64,000 bases of DNA from Alteromonas sp. ASW11-130. GTDB taxonomy: Bacteria > Pseudomonadota > Gammaproteobacteria > Enterobacterales > Alteromonadaceae. The stretch spans positions 1 to 64,000 of the forward strand of contig NZ_JAPFRE010000014.1 of the NCBI RefSeq assembly GCF_026183735.1, in the 5' to 3' direction. Below are positions 1-13,097 of this stretch, piece by piece. A program made the position numbers and the translations under genes. The notes beneath the pieces are model-generated. The model ran no database searches, had not been told where the DNA came from, and saw nothing but the letters and a program-made list of their open reading frames with translations. Position 1 is the stretch's first letter. The number at the start of each line of letters is the position of its first letter.

Positions 1-704
<704 letters not shown>

Positions 705-755
705 CTAAGTTAAAAGCCCGACCCAACATAGACCGGACCGAACCTTCATTTAGAT

Positions 756-2858
756 TTACATTCTAGCTTCAATAATAGCTTGCGCCACATTATTTGGCGC
801 CTCTGAATAATTGAAGAACTCCATAGAGTACGATGCTCTGCCCTGCGTTGCAGAACGCAAGTCAGTTGCATACCCAAACATTTCCGAAAGTGGCACTTTA
901 GCGCGAACAATTTTAATGCCTGCTACACCTTCTTCCATTCCTTCGATCATGCCGCGACGACGGTTTAGGTCACCTACAACATCACCCATCCAGTCTTCTG
1001 GAGTGGTTACTTCAACTTTCATCATGGGTTCAAGCAACACCGGATTTGCTTCAGCGGCGCCCTTTTTGAATCCCATCGAACCGGCGATCTTAAACGCCAT
1101 TTCAGAAGAGTCAACATCATGGTATGAACCATCAAATAAGGTGACCTTTACATCAAGTAACGGATACCCTGCGACGACACCATTTTGCATCTGCTCCTGA
1201 ATACCTTTGTCCACCGCAGGGATGTATTCTTTTGGAATCACACCACCAACGATTTCATTGACAAATTTGTAGCCTTCACCTTCTGCCTGAGGCTCAATGC
1301 GAAGCCAAACATGGCCAAATTGACCACGACCGCCAGATTGGCGAATAAATTTACCTTCTATTTCAACTTTTTTGCGTATCGTTTCGCGGTAGGCAACCTG
1401 TGGTTTACCTACGTTACACTCAACTTTGAATTCACGCTTCATACGGTCTACGATGATATCGAGGTGGAGTTCACCCATACCAGAAATAATCGTTTGACCT
1501 GATTCCTCATCAGTTTTAACTCGGAAAGAGGGATCTTCAGCAGCTAATTTACCTAGCGCCATCCCCATTTTTTCCTGATCAGCCTGCGACCTAGGCTCAA
1601 CCGCGATGGAGATAACCGGATCAGGAAATTCCATACGCTCTAAAGTAATTACGTGATTAGGATCACATAAGGTGTCACCTGTAGTGACATCTTTTAGCCC
1701 GATTGCGGCAGCAATATCACCTGCACGTACCTCTTTCAGCTCAGCACGATCATTGGCGTGCATCTGCACAATTCGTCCAAAACGTTCGCGTTTTCCTTTT
1801 ACTGGGTTGTAAACCGTGTCGCCCGTATTGACCACACCAGAATAACAACGGAAAAACGTCAGCGTGCCCACAAACGGGTCTGTGGCAATTTTAAATGCGA
1901 GTGCTGAGAAGGGCTCGTTATCATCAGAGTGACGCTCCGCTTCTGTTTCTTTGCCATCATCTAATATACCGGTAATCGATTTTACATCGGTAGGAGATGG
2001 TAGGTATTCAATTACGGCATCCAATACCGCTTGAACACCTTTATTTTTAAACGCACTACCGCAGGTAGCGAGGACTATCTCGTTCTTCAACGTACGTTCT
2101 CGCAAACCTTCAAGTATTTCTTTTTCTGAAAGCTCTTCACCTTCCAGATACTTATTCATTAATTCGTCAGACGCTTCTGCTGCGGCTTCAACAAGCTCAC
2201 TGCGGTATTTATCTGCTTTTTCTTGCAGTTCTGCTGGAATATCTTCATAGGTAAAGGTCATACCCATGTCTTCCATATTCCAGTTGATGGCTTTCATCTT
2301 CACTAAGTCGATGACGCCACGGAATTCTTCTTCGGATCCAATATTTAATTGGATGGGTACACAGTTGGCACCTAAACGCTTGCGGATCTGCCCGACAACG
2401 CGTTCAAAATCCGCACCAGCACGGTCCATCTTATTAACGAAAACCATGCGTGGTACGTGATATTTGTCCGCCTGTCTCCAGACGGTTTCAGATTGAGGCT
2501 CAACGCCCGAAGACCCACAGAACACAACTACCGCACCATCGAGCACGCGCAATGAACGCTCTACCTCGATAGTAAAGTCGACGTGTCCAGGCGTATCTAT
2601 GATATTGATACGGTGCTGGTGGTACTGCTGTCGCATTCCCGACCAGAAGCAGGTTGTGGCGGCAGAAGTAATCGTAATTCCGCGTTCTTGTTCCTGCTCC
2701 ATCCAATCCATAGTGGCTGCGCCATCATGGACCTCACCTATCTTGTGTGAAAGTCCTGTATAAAACAAAACTCGCTCTGTAGTTGTGGTTTTACCCGCAT
2801 CCACATGAGCAACAATTCCAATATTACGATACCGCTCAATTGGGGTCTTACGAGGCAT
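756..2858 (-). CDS. fusA: Elongation factor G
   Basis: EF-G is the GTPase that drives translocation of tRNA and mRNA on the ribosome. The 700-residue product has the normal length. The G1 loop AHVDAGKT lies at about residues 17-24, followed by the switch region [16 protein letters not shown] and NKMDR, and the C-terminal domain IV/V sequence is complete to the end. It lies between rpsG (21 bases upstream) and tuf in the str operon and is presumably co-transcribed from the promoter before rpsL. Its start is an ATG. Nothing suggests a paralogous EF-G2: the position and full motif set fit the main translational factor. Confidence 0.98.
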   Translation of the reverse strand: MPRKTPIERYRNIGIVAHVDAGKTTTTERVLFYTGLSHKIGEVHDGAATMDWMEQEQERGITITSAATTCFWSGMRQQYHQHRINIIDTPGHVDFTIEVERSLRVLDGAVVVFCGSSGVEPQSETVWRQADKYHVPRMVFVNKMDRAGADFERVVGQIRKRLGANCVPIQLNIGSEEEFRGVIDLVKMKAINWNMEDMGMTFTYEDIPAELQEKADKYRSELVEAAAEASDELMNKYLEGEELSEKEILEGLRERTLKNEIVLATCGSAFKNKGVQAVLDAVIEYLPSPTDVKSITGILDDGKETEAERHSDDNEPFSALAFKIATDPFVGTLTFFRCYSGVVNTGDTVYNPVKGKRERFGRIVQMHANDRAELKEVRAGDIAAAIGLKDVTTGDTLCDPNHVITLERMEFPDPVISIAVEPRSQADQEKMGMALGKLAAEDPSFRVKTDEESGQTIISGMGELHLDIIVDRMKREFKVECNVGKPQVAYRETIRKKVEIEGKFIRQSGGRGQFGHVWLRIEPQAEGEGYKFVNEIVGGVIPKEYIPAVDKGIQEQMQNGVVAGYPLLDVKVTLFDGSYHDVDSSEMAFKIAGSMGFKKGAAEANPVLLEPMMKVEVTTPEDWMGDVVGDLNRRRGMIEGMEEGVAGIKIVRAKVPLSEMFGYATDLRSATQGRASYSMEFFNYSEAPNNVAQAIIEARM

Positions 2859-2879
2859 ACGTCTCTCTCAATCAGTTTC

Positions 2880-3350
2880 TTACCAACGGTAATGTGCGAA
2901 CGCTTTGTTCGCTTCGGCCATACGGTGAACGTCTTCACGTTTCTTAACCGCAGAACCTTTGTTGTCAGCTGCATCAAGCATTTCAGCAGCCAGGCGCTGT
3001 GCCATAGACTTCTCGCCACGTTTACGTGCCGCATCTACCATCCAACGCATACCTAGTGCATTACGACGAACTGGACGAACTTCTACCGGAACCTGATAGG
3101 TAGAACCACCTACGCGTCGAGATTTAACCTCAACAGTAGGGCGGATGTTGTCTAGTGCATCTTCGAATACATCTAAGTGTGCCTTGCCGGTTTTTTCAGC
3201 AACAATATCAAGCGCACCGTAAACGATTTTTTCAGCGACAGATTTTTTGCCGTCGAGCATTACGACATTCATGAATTTAGCAAGCAGCTGTGAACCAAAT
3301 TTTGGTTCTGGTAGGATTTTACGTTGACCTACGACTCTTCTTCTTGGCAT
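2880..3350 (-). CDS. rpsG: 30S ribosomal protein S7
   Basis: S7 is a primary 16S rRNA-binding protein that nucleates assembly of the 30S head; in E. coli it is also the translational repressor of the str operon. The 156-residue product starts [20 protein letters not shown] and carries the family core around [16 protein letters not shown] and [10 protein letters not shown]. It sits 73 bases after rpsL and 21 bases before fusA, the standard str-operon order. Length and sequence are ordinary for the family. Confidence 0.98.
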   Translation of the reverse strand: MPRRRVVGQRKILPEPKFGSQLLAKFMNVVMLDGKKSVAEKIVYGALDIVAEKTGKAHLDVFEDALDNIRPTVEVKSRRVGGSTYQVPVEVRPVRRNALGMRWMVDAARKRGEKSMAQRLAAEMLDAADNKGSAVKKREDVHRMAEANKAFAHYRW

Positions 3351-3423
3351 CTTAATTCTCCGTGGAATTCAGGGATAACCCAAAACTCTAAAATTTCAGT
3401 TTGGCCTTACTAACGGAGAACCG

Positions 3424-3798
3424 TTACGATTTAGGCTTTTTCGCGCCGTACTTGGAACGGGCTTGTTTACGATCATTTACACCTGCGCAGTCTAGCGTAC
3501 CGCGAACAGTGTGGTAACGAACACCTGGTAGATCTTTAACACGACCACCACGAATTAATACAACGCTGTGTTCTTGTAGGTTGTGGCCTTCACCGCCGAT
3601 ATATGAAGAAACTTCATATCCGTTAGTTAAACGCACACGACATACTTTACGTAGCGCTGAGTTTGGTTTCTTAGGCGTAGTGGTATATACACGCGTACAT
3701 ACACCACGTCTTTGTGGGCAAGCTTGTAGTGCCGCTACGTTGCTTTTCGCAACCGGCTTTCTACGTGGCTTACGCACTAACTGGTTAACTGTTGCCAT
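3424..3798 (-). CDS. rpsL: 30S ribosomal protein S12
   Basis: S12 sits at the decoding centre and controls translational accuracy. The 124-residue protein matches the E. coli protein almost throughout. The streptomycin-relevant segment [12 protein letters not shown] (Lys43 and Lys44) and [11 protein letters not shown] carry the usual wild-type lysines, so no rpsL-type streptomycin resistance is predicted. The start ATG is preceded by a clear AGGAG ribosome-binding site. It is the first gene of the str operon, with a long leader and a strong promoter upstream. Confidence 0.98.
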   Translation of the reverse strand: MATVNQLVRKPRRKPVAKSNVAALQACPQRRGVCTRVYTTTPKKPNSALRKVCRVRLTNGYEVSSYIGGEGHNLQEHSVVLIRGGRVKDLPGVRYHTVRGTLDCAGVNDRKQARSKYGAKKPKS

Positions 3799-3827
3799 TA
3801 ACTAGCTCCTGATTAAAAACTACAAAA

Positions 3828-3848
3828 ACCCGATACACATGTTCGGGT
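3828..3848 (-). promoter_or_regulatory. Leader hairpin with T-run before rpsL
   Basis: On the minus strand ACCCGA and TCGGGT form a 6-bp stem with a 9-base loop, followed immediately by a T-rich run and about 30 bases later by the rpsL start. It looks like a weak intrinsic terminator placed inside the leader, so it could act as an attenuator. No regulator or competing structure was worked out. Confidence 0.4.
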
Positions 3849-3974
3849 CATTCATTTTCGGCTTTTTACTTCCGTTTTCATATTGTGCTCGTCAATATGA
3901 AAAATGACTCTGAAAATAAAAATTCCGCTTTCCGAATGGTTACCACTAGGGTTGTCCAATTTTCGGGTCGCGGA

Positions 3975-4003
3975 ATATTAAAGATCAAAGCCGCAGCTGT
4001 CAA
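3975..4003 (-). promoter_or_regulatory. Sigma70 promoter of the rpsL-rpsG-fusA-tuf operon
   Basis: Read on the minus strand there is a perfect -35 TTGACA (3998-4003), a 17-base spacer and a -10 TAATAT (3975-3980). A GC-rich stretch GCGACCCG lies just after the -10, the type of discriminator seen in stringently controlled translation genes. Transcription would start near 3968, leaving a leader of about 170 bases before rpsL. Confidence 0.8.
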
Positions 4004-4047
4004 GCTGTACACTGGATAAGCAAATTAAATCCTGTACAGTTTGACAG
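3997..4047 (-). repeat. Large inverted repeat overlapping the str promoter
   Basis: Two 15-base arms, 3997-4011 and 4033-4047, are inverted copies with one mismatch (a G-U pair in RNA), separated by 21 bases. The left arm contains the -35 TTGACA of the rpsL promoter. It lies downstream of the rpoC stop, so it could be a structured 3' end of rpoC mRNA or an operator-like palindrome. Confidence 0.65.
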
Positions 4048-4056
4048 ATTACGCAG

Positions 4057-4086
4057 GATTTACCGAGCCTTTCAACCCGGTAAATC
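4057..4086 (-). other. Hairpin just after rpoC
   Basis: Nine-base perfect arms (4057-4065 and 4078-4086) with a 12-base loop, starting 8 bases after the rpoC stop. No T-run follows on the minus strand, so it is not a typical intrinsic terminator; it may stabilise the rpoC 3' end. Confidence 0.5.
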
Positions 4087-4093
4087 TCAACGC

Positions 4094-7000
4094 TTACTCT
4101 TCGTTTGGAGACTGCTCACCTACTTCAGCATTTAATGCTTCAGTAAGCGCCTGCTCTGCTTCAGCGGCAGATACAGACATCTCTTCAATTTCTTCAATAC
4201 GTCTCTGAGCACGGCGTTCGTGATACGCGAAACCAGTACCCGCTGGTATCAGGCGTCCAACAATTACGTTTTCTTTAAGTCCACGTAAATCGTCTTCTTT
4301 GCCCTGAACAGCCGCTTCGGTTAGGACACGGGTAGTTTCTTGGAACGATGCCGCTGAGATGAACGATTCAGTTGAAAGCGATGCTTTAGTAATACCAAGA
4401 AGCTGCGTTTCATAAGATGCTGGGATCTTACCTTGCTTCTCAATTTCACGGTTAGCAACTTTCACATTGGAAACTTCAACCTGCTCGCCTTCAAGGAACT
4501 GAGTATCACCTGGGTGGGTAATAATACACTTACGCAGCATCTGACGAATAACCACCTCAATGTGCTTGTCATTAATCTTAACACCTTGTAAGCGGTATAC
4601 TTCCTGAACCTCATTTACGATGTAGTTCGAAACCGCACTGATTCCACGTAAACGAAGGATATCGTGTGGAGACTCAGGTCCGTCAGCAATAACCTCACCT
4701 TTTTCAACGTTTTCACCCTCAAATACGTTAAGCTGACGCCATTTTGGAATCATCTCTTCGTAAGGATCACCATCTTTAGGTGTGATCACCAAACGTTTCT
4801 TACCTTTGGTTTCTTTACCAAAGCCGATACTACCCGATATTTCCGCTAATATAGCTGGCTCTTTCGGCTTACGCGCTTCAAACAAGTCAGCAACACGTGG
4901 TAGACCACCGGTGATGTCGCGTGTCTTCGAGCTTTCCTGAGGAATACGGGCTAACACATCACCTTCGTTGGCAACTTTACCCTCAGATGCTTCGATAGTG
5001 GTAAAGCTTGGCAGACGAATTTCTTGTAAACCGTGTTCATCACTTTCAAGGATAAGCTTCGGCTCTTTGGCATTCACTTTGGCCAGGTCTTTAACCACAA
5101 TACGGGTTAGACCAGTCAGCTCGTCCTGCTGCATCTCAGTGTTAGAGTCATCAATATCTGAGAAGCTGATTTTAGCTTTACGCTCAGTGATGATCGGGTG
5201 ACTATGCGGATCCCAGTTGGCAACGATATCGCCTGCTTCAACTGAGGCGCCGTCATCTACACTCAAGATTGCACCGTAAGGCACTTTATAGCGCTCTTTC
5301 TCACGACCTTGGTCATCGATCATGGTTAACTCTGTTGAGCGCGATACGATAACCACTTTATTATCAGTATTACGAACGTACTTAGCGTTATGCAACTTCA
5401 GGTTACCAGATGTTTTTACCTGTACGCTGTTTTCAGCAGAGGCTCTTGATGCCGCACCACCGATGTGGAAAGTACGCATCGTAAGCTGAGTACCCGGCTC
5501 ACCGATTGACTGAGCAGCAATAACACCAACCGCTTCACCTTGACCAACCATGTGTCCACGCGCAAGATCACGACCGTAACAATTCGCACATACACCGAAG
5601 TCGTTGTCACAGGTAATAACTGAACGAACCATAATTTGGTCGATAGAGTTAGCTTCAAGCATGTCCACTAACGCTTCATCAAGCATAACGTTACGCTCAA
5701 CCAACACTTCGTCAGTGCCTGGTTTCAAAACGTCTTCAGCGACAGTACGACCAAGTACACGTTCACGTAGCGGCTCTACAACGTCACCACCTTCGATAAG
5801 TGGAGACATTTGTACACCTTCAAAGGTGCCACAGTCTTCATTGGTGATGACCAAGTCCTGAGCGACGTCAACCAAACGACGAGTCAAATAACCCGAGTTT
5901 GCCGTTTTCAAAGCTGTATCAGCCAAACCTTTACGCGCACCGTGAGTAGAGATGAAGTACTGAAGTACGTTTAGACCTTCACGGAAGTTTGCCGTAATAG
6001 GTGTCTCGATGATTGAGCCGTCTGGCTTTGCCATCAATCCACGCATACCCGCCAACTGACGAATCTGAGCGGCACTACCACGAGCTCCGGAGTCAGCCAT
6101 CATATAAACAGAGTTAAACGATGACTGTTCTTCTTCTTCACCGTCCTTGTTGATAACGATGTCTGTTTTCAGGTTATCCATCATCGCTTTCGCGACTTTT
6201 TCGTTGGCGTTTGACCAAATATCGATAACTTTGTTGTAACGCTCACCAGCGGTTACGAGACCGTTCTGGAACTGCTCCTGAATTTCGATTACTTCAGCTT
6301 CAGCAGAGTCGATAATTTCTTTCTTAGCTTCTGGGATAACCATGTCATCGATACCAACCGATGCACCTGCCACCATTGCGTAATGGAAGCCGGTATACAT
6401 AACTTGGTCAGCTGCGATAACTGTATCTTTTAAGCCCAGCGTACGGTAACAAGCATTGAGAAGACGCGAAATCTGCTTCTTACCCATCGCCTGGTTAATA
6501 ATTTCAAACGGCAAACCTTTAGGCAAAATAAGTGAGAAAATTGCACGACCAACTGTAGTATCAGTCAAGGTGACTTTCTCTGTCTTACTGCCATCTTCTG
6601 CTACATCGTATTCCGTAATACGAACTTTAACTCGTGAATGTAATTCTGCATTACCTGTACGGTATGCTTTTTCAGCTTCGTTCGGGCTGGTAAATACCAT
6701 GCCTTCACCCAAGCCGTTTACCTTGTCACGTGTTAGGTAATAAAGACCTAATACAACGTCCTGTGAAGGCACGATGATTGGCTCACCGTTAGCTGGAGAC
6801 AGAATGTTGTTGGTTGACATCATTAACGCACGGGCTTCAAGTTGCGCTTCGATAGTCAACGGAACGTGTACCGCCATTTGGTCGCCGTCGAAGTCAGCAT
6901 TATACGCCGCACACACCAACGGGTGTAACTGAATGGCTTTACCTTCAATTAGAGTAGGTTCAAACGCTTGAATACCTAAACGGTGAAGTGTAGGGGCACG

Positions 7001-8272
7001 GTTTAGCAATACTGGATGTTCGCGGATAACGTCATCAAGTACGTCCCATACTTCAGGAGCTTCACGTTCTACTAGCTTTTTCGCCGCTTTAATCGTTGTT
7101 GCTAAACCACGACCTTCTAATTTACCGTAGATGAATGGTTTGAACAGCTCAAGAGCCATTTTCTTAGGTAAACCACACTGATGTAAACGCAGTGTTGGAC
7201 CAACTGTAATAACAGAACGACCTGAGTAATCAACACGCTTACCTAGTAAGTTCTGACGGAAACGACCTTGTTTACCCTTAATCATATCGGCAAGTGATTT
7301 CAGAGGACGTTTGTTAGATCCTGTGATAGCACGCCCACGACGGCCGTTATCTAACAATGCATCAACTGCTTCTTGCAGCATACGCTTTTCGTTACGCACA
7401 ATAATATCGGGCGCGGCCAAATCAAGTAGGCGCTTCAAACGATTGTTACGGTTGATTACGCGACGGTATAAGTCATTCAAATCCGATGTCGCAAAGCGGC
7501 CGCCATCCAGTGGTACCAAAGGACGAAGGTCCGGTGGTAATACTGGTAACACGGTCATAATCATCCATTCAGGTTTGTTACCTGACTGTTGGAATGACTC
7601 CAGTAGCTTAAGACGCTTTGTGATTTTCTTACGCTTAGTTTCAGAGTTGATACTCGGCAGTTCTTCACGCATTGAAGCGACATCTGCATCGACGTCAAGA
7701 TGTGTCAGTAAGTCAAATACTGCTTCAGCGCCCATTTTGGCGTCGAATTCATCTCCATTTTCTTCAAGCGCATCAAGGTATTCTTCTTCAGTGAGAAGCT
7801 GACTGCGTTCAAGCGTCGTCATACCTGGCTCGGTAACCACGTATGATTCGAAATAAAGTACACGTTCAATATCACGTAGCGTCATGTCCAACATCAAACC
7901 GATGCGAGACGGCAGTGATTTTAGGAACCAGATGTGGGCTACCGGACTTGCAAGTTCAATGTGCCCCATACGTTCACGACGAACTTTAGTCAGCGTAACT
8001 TCAACGCCACATTTCTCACAGATTACACCGCGATGCTTAAGACGCTTATATTTTCCGCACAGACACTCATAGTCTTTAACCGGGCCGAAAATACGGGCAC
8101 AGAATAATCCGTCACGCTCGGGTTTGAACGTACGATAGTTAATAGTTTCTGGTTTTTTTACTTCACCGTATGACCACGAACGAATCATGTCCGGAGAAGC
8201 CAAACCAATTCGAATATTATCGAATTCTTCAGTCTTATTTTGTTGCTTTAGAAACTTTAATAAGTCTTTCAC
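4094..8272 (-). CDS. rpoC: DNA-directed RNA polymerase subunit beta'
   Basis: The beta' subunit carries the catalytic magnesium site and most of the DNA clamp. The 1392-residue protein has the N-terminal zinc site (C70, C72, C85, C88 in [19 protein letters not shown]), the active-site loop NADFDGD near residue 460, the trigger-loop/bridge-helix region ending [16 protein letters not shown], and the second zinc site around [15 protein letters not shown]. Length is close to the E. coli protein. It follows rpoB after an 80-base gap that contains a hairpin. Confidence 0.99.
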   Translation of the reverse strand: MKDLLKFLKQQNKTEEFDNIRIGLASPDMIRSWSYGEVKKPETINYRTFKPERDGLFCARIFGPVKDYECLCGKYKRLKHRGVICEKCGVEVTLTKVRRERMGHIELASPVAHIWFLKSLPSRIGLMLDMTLRDIERVLYFESYVVTEPGMTTLERSQLLTEEEYLDALEENGDEFDAKMGAEAVFDLLTHLDVDADVASMREELPSINSETKRKKITKRLKLLESFQQSGNKPEWMIMTVLPVLPPDLRPLVPLDGGRFATSDLNDLYRRVINRNNRLKRLLDLAAPDIIVRNEKRMLQEAVDALLDNGRRGRAITGSNKRPLKSLADMIKGKQGRFRQNLLGKRVDYSGRSVITVGPTLRLHQCGLPKKMALELFKPFIYGKLEGRGLATTIKAAKKLVEREAPEVWDVLDDVIREHPVLLNRAPTLHRLGIQAFEPTLIEGKAIQLHPLVCAAYNADFDGDQMAVHVPLTIEAQLEARALMMSTNNILSPANGEPIIVPSQDVVLGLYYLTRDKVNGLGEGMVFTSPNEAEKAYRTGNAELHSRVKVRITEYDVAEDGSKTEKVTLTDTTVGRAIFSLILPKGLPFEIINQAMGKKQISRLLNACYRTLGLKDTVIAADQVMYTGFHYAMVAGASVGIDDMVIPEAKKEIIDSAEAEVIEIQEQFQNGLVTAGERYNKVIDIWSNANEKVAKAMMDNLKTDIVINKDGEEEEQSSFNSVYMMADSGARGSAAQIRQLAGMRGLMAKPDGSIIETPITANFREGLNVLQYFISTHGARKGLADTALKTANSGYLTRRLVDVAQDLVITNEDCGTFEGVQMSPLIEGGDVVEPLRERVLGRTVAEDVLKPGTDEVLVERNVMLDEALVDMLEANSIDQIMVRSVITCDNDFGVCANCYGRDLARGHMVGQGEAVGVIAAQSIGEPGTQLTMRTFHIGGAASRASAENSVQVKTSGNLKLHNAKYVRNTDNKVVIVSRSTELTMIDDQGREKERYKVPYGAILSVDDGASVEAGDIVANWDPHSHPIITERKAKISFSDIDDSNTEMQQDELTGLTRIVVKDLAKVNAKEPKLILESDEHGLQEIRLPSFTTIEASEGKVANEGDVLARIPQESSKTRDITGGLPRVADLFEARKPKEPAILAEISGSIGFGKETKGKKRLVITPKDGDPYEEMIPKWRQLNVFEGENVEKGEVIADGPESPHDILRLRGISAVSNYIVNEVQEVYRLQGVKINDKHIEVVIRQMLRKCIITHPGDTQFLEGEQVEVSNVKVANREIEKQGKIPASYETQLLGITKASLSTESFISAASFQETTRVLTEAAVQGKEDDLRGLKENVIVGRLIPAGTGFAYHERRAQRRIEEIEEMSVSAAEAEQALTEALNAEVGEQSPNEE

Positions 8273-8302
8273 ATTACTCTCCCAGCGGAGTCAGTCTCTA
8301 TA

Positions 8303-8321
8303 ACCCGGCGCAAGGCCGGGT
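8303..8321 (-). other. Intergenic hairpin between rpoB and rpoC
   Basis: ACCCGGC and GCCGGGT arms (7 bp) with a 5-base loop lie in the 80-base rpoB-rpoC gap. No T-run follows, so it is more likely an mRNA processing or stability element than a terminator. Confidence 0.45.
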
Positions 8322-8352
8322 CAGTTACGTCAATTACAAGGCCTTCGCCTGC

Positions 8353-11300
8353 TTAATTCTCTTCAAGCTCAATGTTGATACCCAGTGAGCGGATTTCTTT
8401 AAGCAATACGTTGAAGGATTCAGGCATACCTGGCTCCATTCTATGATCGCCGTCAACGATGTTTTTATACATCTTCGTACGACCATTCACGTCATCCGAT
8501 TTCACTGTTAACATTTCTTGCAGAGTATAAGCTGCACCGTATGCTTCTAGTGCCCATACTTCCATCTCACCGAAGCGCTGGCCACCAAACTGTGCTTTAC
8601 CACCTAGAGGCTGCTGCGTAACAAGGCTATAAGAGCCAGTAGAACGCGCGTGCATCTTGTCATCAACAAGGTGGTTAAGTTTAAGCATATACATGTAGCC
8701 GACAGTTACTGGACGCTCAAACGCACGACCGGTTCGACCGTCAAACATGCTGATTTGTCCACTTTCAGGCAGATCGGCAAGCTTTAACATTGACTTAATT
8801 TCTTCTTCGCGAGCACCGTCGAACACAGGGGTTGCAACTGGTAGACCTTTACGAAGATTTTCGGCAAGACGTTTAACTTCGTCATCGCTGAATGAGTCAA
8901 TATCCACTTCCTGATGGTTTTCACCAAGCGTATACACTTCTTTCAAGAAGTCGCGGAGGTGAGCGATTTCCCGCTGTTCTTTAATCATGTTATCGATCTT
9001 CACACCGATACCATGGGCAGCCATACCCAAGTGTGTTTCGAGGATCTGACCGATGTTCATCCGCGACGGAACACCAAGCGGGTTCAAGACGATATCGACT
9101 GGTGTACCGTTGGCATCGTAAGGCATGTCTTCAACAGGAACGATGGTTGAGATAACACCCTTGTTTCCGTGACGACCAGCCATTTTATCACCAGGCTGGA
9201 TATGACGTTTAACCGCAAGATAAACTTTAACAATCTTCAATACACCCGGCGCTAAATCATCACCCTGTGTAATCTTACGACGCTTGCCTTCAAACTTCTT
9301 ATCGAAGTCCGTTTTAATTTCGCTGTGCTGTTCAGCTATCTGATCAAGATCGTTTTGCATATCTTCATCAGTCAGCGTGATATCAAACCATTTTTCACGC
9401 GGCATGCTATCAAGCTTGGCATCATCAATACTGGCTTTGTTCAACAAGTTACGAGCGCGGGAGAAAATACCATCAGCTAAGATGTTAAACTCGTCAGATA
9501 AATCTTTCTTAACCTGACGCAATTGCATATCTTCAATTTCTAACGCACGCTTGTCTTTTTCTACACCATCGCGGGTAAAGACTTGTACATCGATTACTGT
9601 GCCGTGAACTGAGTTAGGTACGCGAAGTGACGTATCTTTCACGTCAGAAGCTTTTTCACCGAAGATTGCACGTAATAGTTTTTCTTCAGGAGTAAGCTGT
9701 GTTTCGCCTTTAGGCGTCACTTTACCTACCAGAATGTCGCCGCCTTTCACTTCTGCGCCGATGTATACGACACCAGACTCATCAAGTTTTCCTAGCGCAG
9801 CCTCACCTACGTTGGGTATGTCAGAACTTATTTCTTCTGGCCCAAGTTTGGTGTCACGCGCTATACAGCTCAGTTCCTGTATGTGAATAGTGGTGAAACG
9901 GTCTTCTTGCGCTACGCGCTCTGAAATAAGGATGGAATCCTCGAAGTTGTAACCATTCCAAGGCATGAATGCAATACGCATGTTCTGCCCTAGCGCTAGC
10001 TCACCTAAATCAGTAGACGGACCGTCTGCTAACACATCACCTGTAACAATCGGATCACCTACGTTACAGGTGGGTCTCTGGTTAATACATGTATTCTGGT
10101 TAGAACGGGTGTATTTAGTCAGGTTGTATATATCGATACCTGCTTCACCCGGAAGCATTTCGTCTTCGTCAACCTTGATCACGATTCGACTGGCATCAAC
10201 GTAGTCAACAACGCCACCGCGTTTAGCTACGACGGTTACACCAGAATCGACAGCTACCGTTTTCTCCATACCTGTACCCACTAGCGGCTTATCTGCGCGC
10301 AATGTTGGTACCGCCTGACGTTGCATGTTTGAGCCCATCAATGCCCGGTTTGCATCATCGTGCTCTAGGAATGGAATGATAGATGCGGCAATCGACACGA
10401 TTTGCTGAGGCGAAACATCCATATACTTGATGTCTTCTTTAGGCATCAAAGTAGTTTCACCACGGTGACGACATGGAATCAAGTCATCTACCAGCTCACC
10501 ATTTTCTGTTAAGGCTATATTAGCCTGAGCAATTGGATACTGGCCTTCTTCAATTGCAGATAAATAGTCGATTTCATCACCCACTACACCATCGACAATG
10601 CGACGGAAGGGTGTTTCTAGGAAGCCAAAATCATTGGTACGTGCAAAGCTTGCCAATGAGTTAATTAGACCAATGTTAGGTCCTTCAGGTGTTTCGATTG
10701 GACACAAACGACCATAGTGAGTCGGGTGTACATCTCGAACTTCAAATCCTGCTCGCTCACGCGTCAAACCACCCGGCCCTAATGCAGAAATACGGCGCTT
10801 GTGCGTCACTTCTGAAAGCGGGTTGTTTTGATCCATAAACTGTGACAACTGCGAAGAACCGAAGAATTCTTTCACTGCTGCGGAAATTGGCTTCGCATTA
10901 ATCAAATCCTGAGGCATGATGTTATCAAGATCACCTAAACTTAGGCGCTCTTTAACCGCACGCTCAACACGAACCAAACCTACACGGAACTGGTTCTCGG
11001 CCATTTCACCAACCGAACGGATTCGACGGTTACCTAAGTGATCGATATCGTCGACTTCATCTTTACCATCACGAATCAAGATGAGTCGCTTCATGACCGC
11101 AATAATATCTTCTTTATCTAATGTACCAGAGCCAGTAAGTTCATCTCTGCCTAAGCGGCGGTTGAACTTCATACGACCGACTGATGACAGGTCGTAACGC
11201 TCTTCAGAGAAGAATAAGTTTTCGAACAACGTTTCTGCGGCATCTTTTGTTGGTGGCTCACCAGGTCGCATCATACGATAGATTTCAACTAATGCCTCAA

Positions 11301-12381
11301 GGCGATTACTTGAATTGTCTATACGTAAGGTGTCAGAGATGTAAGCACCGTGATCCAGCTCGTTAATATAAAGCGTCTCAAACTCTTTGATACCAGCTTT
11401 GCTTAGCTCAGCCATAGTCTCGAGTGTGACTTCATCGTTTGCATTAACGATGACTTCGCCACTGTCTTCGTCAATGAAAGATTTAGCGTAGACACGACCA
11501 ACCAGATATTCCGCCGGTACTTCAAGTTCTGAAATGTTTGCTTTTTCAAGTGCACGCGTGTGACGAGCTGAAATACGACGACCCGTTTCAACTAGTACAT
11601 TGCCATCAGCATCAAGTATATCGAACTGTGCAGTTTCACCACGTAAACGGTCCGGTACGATTTCCATCATCAGGCGGTCATCATCAATCCGTACCTGGAC
11701 TTTATCGAAGAAAGTTTCAAGGATCTCTTCGGTGGTCATCTCTAACGCACGCAATATGATAGTTGCAGGCAACTTACGACGACGGTCAATACGTACGAAC
11801 AAATTATCTTTTGGATCGAACTCAAAATCTAACCATGAACCACGGTAAGGAATAACGCGAGCGTTATAAAGCACTTTACCAGACGAGTGCGTTTTGCCCT
11901 TATCATGATCATAGAACACACCAGGTGAACGGTGTAACTGAGAAACGATTACACGCTCAGTACCATTGATAACAAAGGTTCCGTTTTCAGTCATTAACGG
12001 AATCTCACCCATGTACACTTCTTGTTCTTTTATATCTTTTACGGTACCGGGTGCGGCTTCTTTATCGAATAATACTAACCGCAGTTTTACTCTTAATGGA
12101 GCTGAATAAGTTACACCACGAATTTGACATTCTTTGACGTCAAATACGGGTTCACCCAGGCGATAACTGACAAATTGTAATTCAGAGTTACCTGAGTAGC
12201 TTTTAATAGGAAATACAGAACGGAAAGCGGCTTCCAGACCGTATTGCCCGTCGATATCGACTTCAATAAATTTTTTAAATGAATCTAGCTGAATTGAAAG
12301 AAGATATGGAATTTCCAATACCTGTGGGCGTTTGCCAAAATCCTTACGGATACGTTTCTTTTCGCTATAAGAGTAAACCAT
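8353..12381 (-). CDS. rpoB: DNA-directed RNA polymerase subunit beta
   Basis: The beta subunit forms the other half of the polymerase active cleft and is the rifampicin target. The product is 1342 residues, the same length as in E. coli, starting [20 protein letters not shown]. The rifampicin region reads [33 protein letters not shown] in two continuous blocks with no evident resistance substitution. The conserved [12 protein letters not shown] motif is present in the C-terminal half. It is expressed from the rplKAJL transcription unit by read-through of the rplL-rpoB attenuator. Confidence 0.99.
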   Translation of the reverse strand: MVYSYSEKKRIRKDFGKRPQVLEIPYLLSIQLDSFKKFIEVDIDGQYGLEAAFRSVFPIKSYSGNSELQFVSYRLGEPVFDVKECQIRGVTYSAPLRVKLRLVLFDKEAAPGTVKDIKEQEVYMGEIPLMTENGTFVINGTERVIVSQLHRSPGVFYDHDKGKTHSSGKVLYNARVIPYRGSWLDFEFDPKDNLFVRIDRRRKLPATIILRALEMTTEEILETFFDKVQVRIDDDRLMMEIVPDRLRGETAQFDILDADGNVLVETGRRISARHTRALEKANISELEVPAEYLVGRVYAKSFIDEDSGEVIVNANDEVTLETMAELSKAGIKEFETLYINELDHGAYISDTLRIDNSSNRLEALVEIYRMMRPGEPPTKDAAETLFENLFFSEERYDLSSVGRMKFNRRLGRDELTGSGTLDKEDIIAVMKRLILIRDGKDEVDDIDHLGNRRIRSVGEMAENQFRVGLVRVERAVKERLSLGDLDNIMPQDLINAKPISAAVKEFFGSSQLSQFMDQNNPLSEVTHKRRISALGPGGLTRERAGFEVRDVHPTHYGRLCPIETPEGPNIGLINSLASFARTNDFGFLETPFRRIVDGVVGDEIDYLSAIEEGQYPIAQANIALTENGELVDDLIPCRHRGETTLMPKEDIKYMDVSPQQIVSIAASIIPFLEHDDANRALMGSNMQRQAVPTLRADKPLVGTGMEKTVAVDSGVTVVAKRGGVVDYVDASRIVIKVDEDEMLPGEAGIDIYNLTKYTRSNQNTCINQRPTCNVGDPIVTGDVLADGPSTDLGELALGQNMRIAFMPWNGYNFEDSILISERVAQEDRFTTIHIQELSCIARDTKLGPEEISSDIPNVGEAALGKLDESGVVYIGAEVKGGDILVGKVTPKGETQLTPEEKLLRAIFGEKASDVKDTSLRVPNSVHGTVIDVQVFTRDGVEKDKRALEIEDMQLRQVKKDLSDEFNILADGIFSRARNLLNKASIDDAKLDSMPREKWFDITLTDEDMQNDLDQIAEQHSEIKTDFDKKFEGKRRKITQGDDLAPGVLKIVKVYLAVKRHIQPGDKMAGRHGNKGVISTIVPVEDMPYDANGTPVDIVLNPLGVPSRMNIGQILETHLGMAAHGIGVKIDNMIKEQREIAHLRDFLKEVYTLGENHQEVDIDSFSDDEVKRLAENLRKGLPVATPVFDGAREEEIKSMLKLADLPESGQISMFDGRTGRAFERPVTVGYMYMLKLNHLVDDKMHARSTGSYSLVTQQPLGGKAQFGGQRFGEMEVWALEAYGAAYTLQEMLTVKSDDVNGRTKMYKNIVDGDHRMEPGMPESFNVLLKEIRSLGINIELEEN

Positions 12382-12663
12382 GGGTTCCTCAGCCTGCTGA
12401 TTTTAGACCCAACCTGCTATCTGAAATACGAACAGATAACAAACTTCCTCAACCCTTTTTCGGGCAATCTCACCAGCATACAACAAATATTGACCAAATT
12501 GGTAGAAACTTGTTGGTTTACTGCTACTTAATGTGATATCCCGTTGTGGTTATCCTGTGTACAACTAAGGGTTAAAAACTGTACACCCCACAGCGCAAAA
12601 AGGCTGGTGGTTAAAAAAACCACCAGCCTTGCCGTTTAAGGCAGGTAATCCAATTAATTCAGA
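12382..12663 (-). other. rplL-rpoB intergenic region
   Basis: This 282-base spacer holds the terminator/attenuator hairpin near rplL and a roughly 210-base untranslated leader of rpoB. No open frame or consensus promoter was recognised in it. In E. coli the matching region is cut by RNase III and allows partial read-through; that is family knowledge, not shown here. Confidence 0.7.
12597..12630 (-). terminator. rplL-rpoB intrinsic terminator / attenuator
   Basis: Perfect 11-bp arms (12600-12610 and 12620-12630) with a 9-base loop, followed on the minus strand by a T-run. It starts 33 bases after the rplL stop. Placement matches the classic partial terminator that lowers rpoBC expression relative to the ribosomal genes. 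Confidence 0.9.
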
Positions 12664-13041
12664 TTACTTAACTTCAACTTCAGCACCAGCTTCTTCAAGC
12701 TGCTTCTTAAGTTCTTCTGCTTCGTCTTTGCTTACGCCTTCTTTGATAGCTTTAGGAGCAGACTCAACTACTTCTTTCGCTTCTTTAAGACCTAAGCCAG
12801 TCGCGCCACGTACTGCTTTGATAACAGCAACTTTGTTCGCGCCAAATGAAGTCATTACTACGTCGAATTCAGTCTTTTCTTCTGCAGCAGCTTCGCCACC
12901 AGCAGCAGGACCTGCAGCTACTGCAACAGCAGCAGTTGCTTCAACGCCGAATTTTTCTTCAGCAGCTTCGATTAGCTCAACCAATTCCATAACTGGCATT
13001 TCAGCAATCGCGTTTAAAATATCTTCTTTAGTTAGAGCCAT
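12664..13041 (-). CDS. rplL: 50S ribosomal protein L7/L12
   Basis: L7/L12 forms the stalk dimers that recruit translational GTPases. The 125-residue acidic protein has the N-terminal dimerisation domain ([20 protein letters not shown]), an alanine/glycine-rich hinge at about residues 38-55 and the globular C-terminal domain with [21 protein letters not shown]. It follows rplJ, the L10 partner on which it assembles, after a 56-base gap. Confidence 0.98.
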   Translation of the reverse strand: MALTKEDILNAIAEMPVMELVELIEAAEEKFGVEATAAVAVAAGPAAGGEAAAEEKTEFDVVMTSFGANKVAVIKAVRGATGLGLKEAKEVVESAPKAIKEGVSKDEAEELKKQLEEAGAEVEVK

Positions 13042-13097
13042 GTCTCTAAACTCCCGGGTTTAATAAGTTAAAAAAATCAATATGCCAAAGAAACCAA

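Noticed and set aside
4057-4086. Hairpin after rpoC as intrinsic terminator
   Set aside because: Good stem but no T-run on the transcribed side; kept only as a hairpin.
7311-7802. 163-codon open frame opposite rpoC
   Set aside because: Lies wholly inside rpoC on the other strand, low-complexity serine/arginine-rich translation, no ribosome-binding context; a shadow frame.
12629-13063. 144-codon open frame opposite rplL
   Set aside because: Antisense to rplL with alanine/serine-rich product caused by rplL codon bias; no homology recognised.
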